The position numbers and the translations under genes are program-made. The notes beneath the pieces are model-generated. The model worked only from the letters and a program-made list of their open reading frames with translations. It searched no databases and was not told the origin of the DNA. A stretch of 64,000 nt of DNA from Pseudomonas sp. BGr12 (GTDB taxonomy: Bacteria > Pseudomonadota > Gammaproteobacteria > Pseudomonadales > Pseudomonadaceae), in contig NZ_JALRNF010000013.1 of assembly GCF_030272895.1 (NCBI RefSeq), forward strand, positions 62,001 to 126,000, read 5' to 3'. Positions 57,025 to 64,000 of the stretch are shown here, one piece after another. Each line of letters starts with the position of its first letter. Position 1 is the stretch's first letter.

Positions 57025-57141
57025 TGTAGCCGCTGTCGCCAGGCTGCGATCGGCCGCAAAGCGGCCGCAATACCTGTCACTACGCATTACCCCGATTGCG
57101 ACTGCTGCGCAGTCGATCGCAGCCTGGCGGCAGCGGCTACA
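57025..57141. repeat. REPIN of another family (TGTAGCCGCTG type)
   Basis: TGTAGCCGCTGTCGCCAGGC followed by TGCGATCG at the left is mirrored by CGATCGCAGCCTGGCGGCAG plus CGGCTACA at the right. Inside are a second palindrome (CGGCCGCAAAGCGGCCG) and GACTGCTGCGCAGTC. It begins ten bases after the dciA stop and is unrelated in sequence to the GCGGGGCAAGCCCGC REPs. Confidence 0.88.
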
Positions 57142-57165
57142 ACGGGTAGCGGCACGCCAATAAAA

Positions 57166-57908
57166 AAGGTTCTTCACGGAATACAGGGGCTACGATCCTT
57201 GGGCTGGGGCTGGGGCTTGGGCTTGGGTGTCGAGGTGGCGAGCTTATCCATTCCATGCAGCGACGCTGGCGGCCCCTTCCGCCTTTACGGCGGGTCCCTT
57301 TTGTCTTGGCAAAAGGAACCAAAACCGCTCGCTCCTGCATCCGGCCCTACGCTGCGCTCCGGGTCCCCTCGCTCCGGCGCCCTCCGGGGCCACGCGGCCT
57401 ACGACTTGCTTCGCCAAGTCTACGGCTCGCGTTCTTCGGCTACGCCGAAGGGTGCTACGCACCCGCCCCCTCCAGACACCTCCGCTCGGCCCCTGAAGTC
57501 GCAAAGTTACGGGTGGCGCCTGCACGGGCGTATCTTCGAAGGCAGAGGATGGCGCAGCCAGGCTGACGCCATCGCGGGGCAAGCCCGCTCCCACTCTTGC
57601 TCTTGATTTTCATGCGCGTCAGTTCAGGCACTGCAGACTGCGACTTCAGGAGGCCGAGTGGAGGTGCCTGGAGGGGCCGTGCGTAGCACCTTCGGCGTTA
57701 GCCGAAGAACGCGAGCCGTAGACTTGGCGCAGCAAGTCGTAGGCCGCGTGGTCCCGGAGGGCGCCGGAGCGAGGGGACCCGGAGCGCAGCGTAGGGCCGG
57801 ATGCAGGAGCAAGCGGTTTTGCCTACTTTTCCCAAGAGAAAAGTAGGCCGCCGTAAGGGCGGAAGGGGCCGGCAACCTCGCCACATGAAATGGATAAGCT
57901 CACAACCC
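57166..57908. repeat. Long inverted-repeat element, copy 3
   Basis: Near-identical to copy 2 over most of its length and in the same direction, 30 kb away. The left arm is about 57166-57510, the spacer (with a REP at about 57570-57597) about 57511-57640, and the right arm about 57641-57908. The shared landmarks are GGTTCTTCACGGAA, GAGCTTATCCATTCC, CCGCCTTTACGGCGGG, and the inverted GGATAAGCTC at the right edge; the outermost 25 bases of the right end are missing compared with copy 2. It ends about 55 bp before the receptor promoter. Together with the TGTAGCCGCTG-type repeat, it explains the gap 57016-57960. Confidence 0.85.
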
Positions 57909-57960
57909 GAACGCCTGAAACCCGCACCCCAGAGCCCTGCTTAATATTTTATTTTTCTCC

Positions 57961-57997
57961 CTGACGCTTTACATGCGAATGCTAATACTTATCATTC
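57961..57997 (+). promoter_or_regulatory. Receptor promoter with overlapping Fur box
   Basis: GAATGCTAATACTTATCATTC (57977-57997) resembles the 19-21 bp Fur consensus (three AATGAT-like hexamers). It overlaps a probable sigma70 promoter, CTGACG (57961-57966), 16 bases, TAATAC (57983-57988). It precedes the siderophore receptor, so iron repression is expected. Confidence 0.75.
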
Positions 57998-58028
57998 GGC
58001 GCTTCGTTTGTTCATGGAGAACTTTGAC

Positions 58029-60275
58029 ATGGCGTCGCGCTTCACCTACAGCCCCTTGAGTATTGCCTTGCTGGCAACACTGGGCTCCACCTCGCTTACC
58101 GCTGCCCCCCTGCCCCTGCCAGCCGACGAAGTTCCGGTCCAGGCCACCGACCTGCCGGTCGCCGGCAGCCGCCAGGCCATCGAACTGGAAAACACCCGGG
58201 TTCTGGGCACCGCCGAAGAAGAACTCAAGCAGGCCCCCGGGGTCTCGATCATCACCGCCGATGACATCAAGAAGCGCCCACCGGTCAACGACCTCTCGGA
58301 GATCATCCGCCGCGAGCCCGGGGTCAACCTCACCGGCAACAGCACCAGCGGTGCCCGCGGCAACAACCGCCAGATCGACCTGCGCGGCATGGGCCCGGAG
58401 AACACCCTGATCCTGATCGACGGCAAGCCGTCCACCTCGCGCAATGCCGTGCGCTACGGCTGGAGCGGCGATCGCGATACCCGCGGGGAAACCAACTGGG
58501 TGCCGGCCGAAGAAGTCGAGCGCATCGAAATCCTCCGCGGCCCGGCCGCCGCCCGGTATGGCTCCGGGGCCATGGGCGGTGTGGTGAACATCATCACCAA
58601 ACGCCCGACCCAGGACCTGCGCGGCGCCATGACCCTGTTCGGCTCCTTCCCCGAGGACGATGCCGAAGGCATGAGCAAGCGCGCCAACCTCAGCCTCAGC
58701 GGGCCGATCAGCGATGAGGTGAGCTTCCGGGTCTATGCCAACCTGAACAAGACCGATGCCGACGACATGCAGATCAACAGCGCCCACCAGGCCTTCGAGG
58801 ATTCCTTGATGGCCGGGCGCGAAGGCGTGCGCAACAAGGACATCAGCGGTCTGCTGAGCTGGAGGATCGACCCGGCCAACACCCTGGACCTGGAGTCCAG
58901 CTACAGCCGCCAGGGCAATATCTTTGCCGGCGACACCATGCTCAATGCCGGCGGCGAGTTCGTCGAGAGCCAGGTGGGCAAGGAGACCAACGTCATGCAG
59001 CGCTCAAGCTTCGCCGCCACCCACCGCGGCGATTACGACTGGGGCAGCAGCATGGCCTCGCTGTCCTACGACCTGACCCGCAACGACCGCCTCAATGAAG
59101 GCCTGGCCGGCTGGGGCGAAGGGGCGCCGTCCGGCGGTGCCGGGCGTTTCGAGTCGCGCCTGCGCAACACCCGCGCCACCGGCGAGGTCAACCTGCCCCT
59201 GAGCGCGGGCCTGGAGCAGGTGCTGACCCTGGGCGCCGAGTACCTCTACGAATCGCTCAACGACCCGGGCTCGCTGCGTCCGCAAAGCTACGACCCGGGC
59301 GCCGAACTGCAAGGCTTCGACCGCACCCAGACCAAGAGCACCGCCAACAGCTACGCGTTGTATAGCGAAGACAACATCGAGCTCGGCAGCGCCACCATCG
59401 TCACCCCGGGCCTGCGCTTCGATCATCACCAGGACTTTGGCAGCAACTGGAGCCCGAGCCTCAATGCCTCGCACCAGCTCACCGAGGCGCTGAGCCTCAA
59501 GGGCGGTATCGCCCGCGCCTACAAGACGCCGAACCTGTACCAGGCCAACCCCAACTACCTGCTCTACAGCCGTGGCGGTGGTTGCAACTCCAGCGAAATC
59601 AACAATGGCGGCTGCTACCTGCTGGGCAACGCCGACCTCGACCCGGAAACCAGCGTCAACAAGGAACTGGGCCTGGCCTATGACAAAGGCACCTGGCGCA
59701 CCAGCGCGACCTGGTTTCGCAACGACTACAAGAACAAGATCCAGGCCGGCAACCAGACCCTGTTCCGCCTGCCCAACGGCCGGCGCATCCTGCGCTGGGA
59801 AAACACCGGCAAGGCGGTGGTGCAAGGCGTGGAAGGCAACCTGTTCATCGCCCTGGCCCCGAGCCTGGACTGGAACACCAACTTCACCTACATGATCGAG
59901 TCCGAAGACAAGCAGACCGGCGAGCCGCTGAGCATCATCCCCGAGTACACGGTCAACACCACCCTGGACTGGAATGCCACCGACAAACTGTCGTTCCAGC
60001 TCAACGGCACCTACTACGGCAAGCAGGAAGCACCGAGCTACAACGCCCGGGCCAATGAAGCCCTGGACCCGAAGGTGCAAAAGGATGTCGATCCCTACGG
60101 CCTGGTGGGCATCAGCAGCGGGTATGAGTTCAGCAAGCACCTGAGCGTGCGCGTGGGCGTCAACAACCTGTTCGATAAACGCCTGTACCGTGAAGGCAAT
60201 TCCGACGAGGCAGGTGCCCTGACCTACAACGAAGCCGGCCGCGCCTACTTCGCGTCCTTCACCACGTCGTTCTGA
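58029..60275 (+). CDS. TonB-dependent catecholate siderophore receptor (FepA/PfeA/PirA type)
   Basis: Outer-membrane receptor of 748 aa for ferric catecholates such as enterobactin; driven by TonB. After the signal peptide come the plug segments TEEELKQAPGVSIITADDI-like (AEEELKQAPGVSIITADD), LSEIIRREPGVNLTGNSTSGARGNNRQIDLRGMGPENTLILIDGKP and RIEILRGPAAARYGSGAMGGVVNIITKRPT, a strong match to FepA/PfeA/PirA. The barrel has the cysteine-rich loop GGGCNSSEINNGGCYLL and ends in a terminal Phe (YFASFTTSF). I chose ATG 58029, with GGAGA upstream; an in-frame ATG lies 15 bases before. A Fur box precedes it. Confidence 0.9.
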   Translation: MASRFTYSPLSIALLATLGSTSLTAAPLPLPADEVPVQATDLPVAGSRQAIELENTRVLGTAEEELKQAPGVSIITADDIKKRPPVNDLSEIIRREPGVNLTGNSTSGARGNNRQIDLRGMGPENTLILIDGKPSTSRNAVRYGWSGDRDTRGETNWVPAEEVERIEILRGPAAARYGSGAMGGVVNIITKRPTQDLRGAMTLFGSFPEDDAEGMSKRANLSLSGPISDEVSFRVYANLNKTDADDMQINSAHQAFEDSLMAGREGVRNKDISGLLSWRIDPANTLDLESSYSRQGNIFAGDTMLNAGGEFVESQVGKETNVMQRSSFAATHRGDYDWGSSMASLSYDLTRNDRLNEGLAGWGEGAPSGGAGRFESRLRNTRATGEVNLPLSAGLEQVLTLGAEYLYESLNDPGSLRPQSYDPGAELQGFDRTQTKSTANSYALYSEDNIELGSATIVTPGLRFDHHQDFGSNWSPSLNASHQLTEALSLKGGIARAYKTPNLYQANPNYLLYSRGGGCNSSEINNGGCYLLGNADLDPETSVNKELGLAYDKGTWRTSATWFRNDYKNKIQAGNQTLFRLPNGRRILRWENTGKAVVQGVEGNLFIALAPSLDWNTNFTYMIESEDKQTGEPLSIIPEYTVNTTLDWNATDKLSFQLNGTYYGKQEAPSYNARANEALDPKVQKDVDPYGLVGISSGYEFSKHLSVRVGVNNLFDKRLYREGNSDEAGALTYNEAGRAYFASFTTSF

Positions 60276-60282
60276 TCCATGC

Positions 60283-60304
60283 CAGGCCGGGCGCGTCCCG
60301 GCCT
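60283..60304 (+). terminator. Hairpin after the siderophore receptor
   Basis: AGGCCGGG and CCCGGCCT pair around CGCGT, but no T-run follows. It may be a weak or Rho-assisted terminator. The rest of the gap to 60502 holds no further feature I can name. Confidence 0.55.
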
Positions 60305-60502
60305 GAGCACCTCTCGGCGCAGTCGAAGACAAGTCATCTGTAGGGCTTTTCGACAACCGCGCCCGGTTTTTCCAACACCACTATACTTCCCGTACTAACG
60401 CACCCTGATTCGACGTATCGTTGGCGCCCTTTTGGCCCCGGCCAGAACCGCCCCTCCTGAATGATTCGGGAATTCGCCTACATACTCGACAGGAGTTGCG
60501 CA

Positions 60503-61114
60503 TTGACCACTGTATTAATTGTTGATGACCACCCCGCCATCCGGCTTGCCGTGCGCATGCTGCTGGACCGCGAACGCTACAGCGTGGTCGGCGAGACCGG
60601 CGACGGTGCCGTTGCCGCGCAAATGGCCCGGGAGCTTAAGCCGGAGGTGGTGATCCTCGACATCGGCCTGCCCGGCGTCGACGGCCTGGGCGTGATCAAG
60701 CGCCTGCGCCTGCTGGAGCCCTGCCCGCGCATCCTGGTGCTGACCGGCCAGCCGGCAGAGCTGTTCTCCCGACGCTGCCTGGATGCCGGCGCCTCGGCGT
60801 TCGTGCACAAGGATGAAGACCTCGATGCCCTGCTGTTCGTGCTCAAGGCCATGGTCAAGGGCTACTCCACCTTTCCCGACCTCTCGGCCCAGCGCAGCCC
60901 GCTGATGAGTGAAGAGCAGCGCCTGGCCAAGCTGTCGGACCAGGAAATCATGGTGCTGCGCCTGCTCACCAGCGGCCAGTCGAACAACAGCATCGCTGCG
61001 CGCATGAACCTCAGCGCCAAGACCATCAGTACCTACAAGACCCGGATCATGGAGAAGCTGGAGGTCGGCTCGCTGGTGGAGCTGCTCGAATTCTCCAGGC
61101 GCCATTCGCTCTGA
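60503..61114 (+). CDS. NarL/LuxR-family response regulator (Bvg/Evg/RocA-like)
   Basis: A 203-aa regulator. The receiver starts TTVLIVDDHPAIRLAVRMLL, with the phospho-acceptor Asp in VVILDIGLPGVDGLG and the LTGQ/K switch region (Lys in FVHKDEDLD). The C-terminal LuxR-type helix-turn-helix is LSDQEIMVLRLLTSGQSNNSIAARMNLSAKTISTYKTRIMEKL. I prefer TTG 60503 because AGGAG lies seven bases before it and the next residues begin the receiver; an ATG at 60461 adds 14 odd residues. The hybrid kinase starts seven bases after its stop, so they are a cognate pair. Confidence 0.88.
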   Translation: MTTVLIVDDHPAIRLAVRMLLDRERYSVVGETGDGAVAAQMARELKPEVVILDIGLPGVDGLGVIKRLRLLEPCPRILVLTGQPAELFSRRCLDAGASAFVHKDEDLDALLFVLKAMVKGYSTFPDLSAQRSPLMSEEQRLAKLSDQEIMVLRLLTSGQSNNSIAARMNLSAKTISTYKTRIMEKLEVGSLVELLEFSRRHSL

Positions 61115-61121
61115 GCCAGCC

Positions 61122-64000
61122 ATGAACGCGCTCAGCCGCTCGCTCGCTATCCTGGTGGTGTGCCTGCATGCACTGATGGCCCAGGCCGTGGAAGACGGTG
61201 AGGCGCGCCAGTTGTTGGCGCGCTCGGTCAGCAGCGCCGCGGCGCCGGCGCTGGCGCCCGCCGACCGGGAGTGGCTCAAGCACAAGCACCAGTTGCTGCT
61301 GGGCACCTCGGTACCGGACTACCCGCCCTTCGACATCAATGTCGGCGGCATGGAATATGAAGGGCTGACCGCCGACTTTGCCGGGTTGCTCGGCGAACTG
61401 CTCGGCGTGCGCATCGAGGTCCGCCGCTTTGCCAGCCGCGCCGATGCCATTGCCGCCCTGCACGCCGGACGCATCGACCTGCTGGGTAGCTCCAACGCCT
61501 TCGAAGCGGCCGACGCCCAGTTGGTCCTCAGTCGCTCCTATGCCGACGACCAGCCGGTGATCGTCACGGCCTCGGGCAGCGCCCTGGGGCATGAGGACAG
61601 CCTGGCGAACCGGCGCCTGGCGATGGTCGACCACTACCTGCCGGTCGCCGTGGTCCAGGCGCTGTACCCCAAGGCCCGGCTCTCGCTCTTCAGCTCGACC
61701 GCGGCGGGGCTGTCGGCGGTGTCCATGGGACAGGCCGATGCCTTTCTCGGCGATGCGGTCAGCAGTGATTACCTGATCACCCGCAACTATTCGGGCAGCG
61801 TGCAGATCGACCATTTCATCAAGAACCTGCGCGGTACCTTCGCCTTCGCCATGGCCCGTGACAACCGGGTGCTGCAGCGCCTGGTCGACCAGGCGCTGAG
61901 CCATATCGGCGACAACGACCGCCTGAACATCCTGCGGCGCTGGACCAGTGGCAGTACCCGGGTGTTGCTCGACCGCAGCACCCTGACCCTGACCGCTGCC
62001 GAAAGCGCCTGGATCGAACAGCATCCGCGCGTGCGGGTGGTGGTCAACAAGTACTTCGCGCCCTTGAGCTTCTATGACGACAACCAGCAGTTTCGCGGCA
62101 TTACCGCCGACATCCTCGATCAGATCAGCCTGCGCACGGGGCTGAAATTCGACATCCTGGCGGTCGACTCGGTGCCGGAGCTGATCGCCCGGGTCGAGCA
62201 AGGCAGCGCCGATATCGCCGGCACCCTGGCCCGGGGCAAGGCACGCGAGGCGACCTTGCGCTTCACCCGCCCCTACCTGATCACACCGCGGGTGCTGGTG
62301 ACCCGCAGCGATAACCAGGCGCTCAACGATCCCTCGCAACTCAAAGGCAAGCGCCTGGCGGTGATCCGCGACTATCCGCTCAAGGAAGAACTGCGCCGGC
62401 GCCTGGCACTCGGCGCGCTGGTGGAGGCCGACGACCCGCTGAGCCTGATGGAAGATGTGGTGCAGGGCAAGGCCGATGCCGGGCTGAGCACCCAGATCAA
62501 TGCGGCCTACTTCACCACCCGGTTATTCAAGGACCAGCTGCGCATCGCCTCGATCTACGGTGACCAGCCCGGTACCGCGTCCTTCGCCGTGGCCCGCGAT
62601 GCCACCTTGCTGCATTCGATCCTGGACAAGGCGCTGCTGAGCATTCCGCCGGACGAAATGACCGAGCTGACCGGCCGCTGGCGCCCCAATGTGCTGGTCA
62701 GTGACAGCCCCTGGTACAACTACCGCGGGCTGGTGCTGCAGATCGTGCTCGCGGCCGGTGTGCTGATCGGTGCGGTGATCATCTGGAACCGCTACCTGCG
62801 CAAGCTGGTGCGCCAACGCAGCGAGGCCGAGCAGGCGCTGCAACACGAGCTGGGCTTCAGCAAGCGCCTGCTCGAAGAACTGCGCCTGGCCAAGGACCAG
62901 GCCGAAGACGCCAGCCGCGCCAAGAGCACCTTCCTGGCGACCATGAGCCATGAGATCCGCACGCCAATGAACGCCGTGATCGGCCTGCTGGAACTGGCCG
63001 TCAAGGATGCCGGGCTTGGCCGTGCCGACCAGGCATCGTTGCAGGTCGCCTATGAATCGGCCAACGGCCTGCTGGAGCTGATCGGCGACATCCTGGACAT
63101 TGCCCGCATCGAGTCCGGGCACATGACCCTGAGCCCGCAGCCGACCGACCTCGGTGCCCTGGTCAGTGCCACGGTGCGAGTCTTCGAAGGCAATGCCAGG
63201 CTCAAGGGCCTGAGCCTGGCCACCGACCTGCAGGACAGCCCCTACCTGGTGGCCGTCGACTCGCTGCGGCTCAAGCAGATCCTCTCCAACCTGCTCGGCA
63301 ACGCCATCAAGTTCACCGACCAGGGGAGCGTCACGGTGTCCCTGCGGCTCGATGACAGCCAACCTGGCCAGCTGCAGGTCCAGCTCTCGGTGCAGGACAG
63401 CGGCATCGGCATCAGTACCCAGGACCAGCAGCGCCTGTTCCGCAACTTCGCCCAGGTCGGCCAACCCTCGACCCGCCAGGGCACGGGGCTGGGCCTGGTG
63501 ATCAGCCGTACCCTGTGCGAACTCATGGGCGGGCACCTGCACATGGACAGTCGCGAAGGGGTCGGCACCCGGGTCGAGGTGGTCCTGCGCCTGCCCCTGG
63601 CCGAGCCCGCTGCGCCCGGCCAGGACATGCGGGTGCTGGCCGAAGCCCGGGCACCGGGCCAATCGATCCTGGTGGTGGATGACTACCCTGCCAACCTCAT
63701 GCTGCTGGAACGGCAACTGACCACCCTCGGCCACCGGGTCAGCCAGGCCCGCGATGGCCGGGAGGCGCTGGCGCTGTGGCAGCAGGCGCACTTCGATGTG
63801 GTCATCACCGACTGCCACATGCCCGGCATGGACGGTCACCAACTGACCCGCGAGATCCGTGCCCTGGAGCATCAACACGAGCGCACGCCCTGCCTGATCC
63901 TCGGCCTTACCGCCAACGCCCAGGCCGAAGAACGCCAGCGTTGCCTGGCCAGCGGCATGAACGATTGCCTGTTCAAGCCGATCGGCCTGGGCCAGCTGCA
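61122..64000 (+). CDS. Bvg/Evg/RocS-type hybrid sensor kinase (C-terminus beyond window)
   Basis: The frame stays open from ATG 61122 to the window end, 959 codons. A signal peptide (RSLAILVVCLHALMAQA) is followed by two tandem periplasmic binding-protein (SBP_bac_3) domains (about residues 60-300 and 300-530), then one transmembrane helix (LVLQIVLAAGVLIGAVIIW, about 535-560). The HisKA box FLATMSHEIRTPMNAVIGLLE has His610, followed by ATPase motifs (NLLGNAIKFTDQG; GTGLGLVISRTLCE). A receiver domain starts with ILVVDDYPANLMLL and has the acceptor Asp in VVITDCHMPGMDGH. An HPt domain probably follows beyond 64000. The paired regulator is directly upstream; the ligand is unknown. Confidence 0.93.
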   Translation, partial: MNALSRSLAILVVCLHALMAQAVEDGEARQLLARSVSSAAAPALAPADREWLKHKHQLLLGTSVPDYPPFDINVGGMEYEGLTADFAGLLGELLGVRIEVRRFASRADAIAALHAGRIDLLGSSNAFEAADAQLVLSRSYADDQPVIVTASGSALGHEDSLANRRLAMVDHYLPVAVVQALYPKARLSLFSSTAAGLSAVSMGQADAFLGDAVSSDYLITRNYSGSVQIDHFIKNLRGTFAFAMARDNRVLQRLVDQALSHIGDNDRLNILRRWTSGSTRVLLDRSTLTLTAAESAWIEQHPRVRVVVNKYFAPLSFYDDNQQFRGITADILDQISLRTGLKFDILAVDSVPELIARVEQGSADIAGTLARGKAREATLRFTRPYLITPRVLVTRSDNQALNDPSQLKGKRLAVIRDYPLKEELRRRLALGALVEADDPLSLMEDVVQGKADAGLSTQINAAYFTTRLFKDQLRIASIYGDQPGTASFAVARDATLLHSILDKALLSIPPDEMTELTGRWRPNVLVSDSPWYNYRGLVLQIVLAAGVLIGAVIIWNRYLRKLVRQRSEAEQALQHELGFSKRLLEELRLAKDQAEDASRAKSTFLATMSHEIRTPMNAVIGLLELAVKDAGLGRADQASLQVAYESANGLLELIGDILDIARIESGHMTLSPQPTDLGALVSATVRVFEGNARLKGLSLATDLQDSPYLVAVDSLRLKQILSNLLGNAIKFTDQGSVTVSLRLDDSQPGQLQVQLSVQDSGIGISTQDQQRLFRNFAQVGQPSTRQGTGLGLVISRTLCELMGGHLHMDSREGVGTRVEVVLRLPLAEPAAPGQDMRVLAEARAPGQSILVVDDYPANLMLLERQLTTLGHRVSQARDGREALALWQQAHFDVVITDCHMPGMDGHQLTREIRALEHQHERTPCLILGLTANAQAEERQRCLASGMNDCLFKPIGLGQL

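Noticed and set aside
61047..63878. Two long minus-strand frames (430 and 451 codons) at the right end
   Set aside because: They lie across a hybrid kinase whose frame is open from 61122 to the window edge and carries all family motifs. The antisense frames do not.

Overview
The window is a 64 kb piece of a high-GC Pseudomonas chromosome, most likely from the P. putida/P. fluorescens side of the genus. Evidence is the near-continuous run of core genes (pykA, class I fumarase, olsBA, sodB, bifA, an imelysin operon, a MexVW-type pump, colRS, groESL, argJ, secA, dciA) in an order I recall from P. aeruginosa, plus many copies of the Pseudomonas REP palindrome (core GCGGGGCAAGCCCGC). No tRNA, rRNA, CRISPR array, transposase or prophage gene was seen. 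Assignments rest on motifs and recalled family features; no database search was possible.

Layout. 1-168 is the start of a lipoprotein gene running off the left edge. 279-894 is a large inverted-repeat element (copy 1). 1048-5257 holds central metabolism (pykA, a 2Fe-2S ferredoxin reductase, fumarase). 5405-9235 is a minus-strand block: DJ-1/PfpI protein, phospholipase D/cardiolipin synthase, YceI, a small cysteine-containing protein and a serine hydrolase. 9280-12427 has an acyl-CoA-dehydrogenase-like gene, the ornithine-lipid genes olsB-olsA, and an ACP phosphodiesterase. 12570-15132 is an ArsR regulator, MFS pump and Old Yellow Enzyme unit behind an AT-rich palindromic control region. 15214-18798 has a coiled-coil membrane protein, an SDR enzyme and the divergent argP/argO pair. 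18987-21902 holds sodB and bifA.

22051-27158 is a probable iron-uptake operon (two imelysins, a di-heme protein, a DUF1513 protein) with a Fur-like box. 27163-27932 is inverted-repeat element copy 2. It is followed by a MexVW-like RND pump. 32330-37013 is the ColRS region: the two-component genes lie between a three-gene envelope operon and a PAP2 phosphatase, and each flank carries a match to the ColR binding consensus. 37119-39112 is groESL with a sigma32 promoter. 39371-47792 carries FxsA, a HugZ-like protein, a DUF481 outer-membrane protein, an alkyltransferase-like protein, AmpG, an MdfA-like pump, MscS, YajQ and PanE. 47843-50442 is a histidine kinase coupled to a cobalamin adenosyltransferase. 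50515-56265 is secA-argJ-gst-mutT on the minus strand, with dciA divergent.

After dciA the order departs from what I expect (lpxC/ftsZ). Instead come a second-family REP pair, inverted-repeat element copy 3, a Fur-box-preceded FepA/PfeA-type siderophore receptor, and a NarL-type response regulator followed by a Bvg/Evg-type hybrid sensor kinase cut by the right edge.

The most unusual feature is the set of three long inverted-repeat elements. Their six arms carry a hairpin whose stem changes with compensating bases and a related outward-facing mini-ORF. They are more likely structured mobile or regulatory DNA than protein genes.
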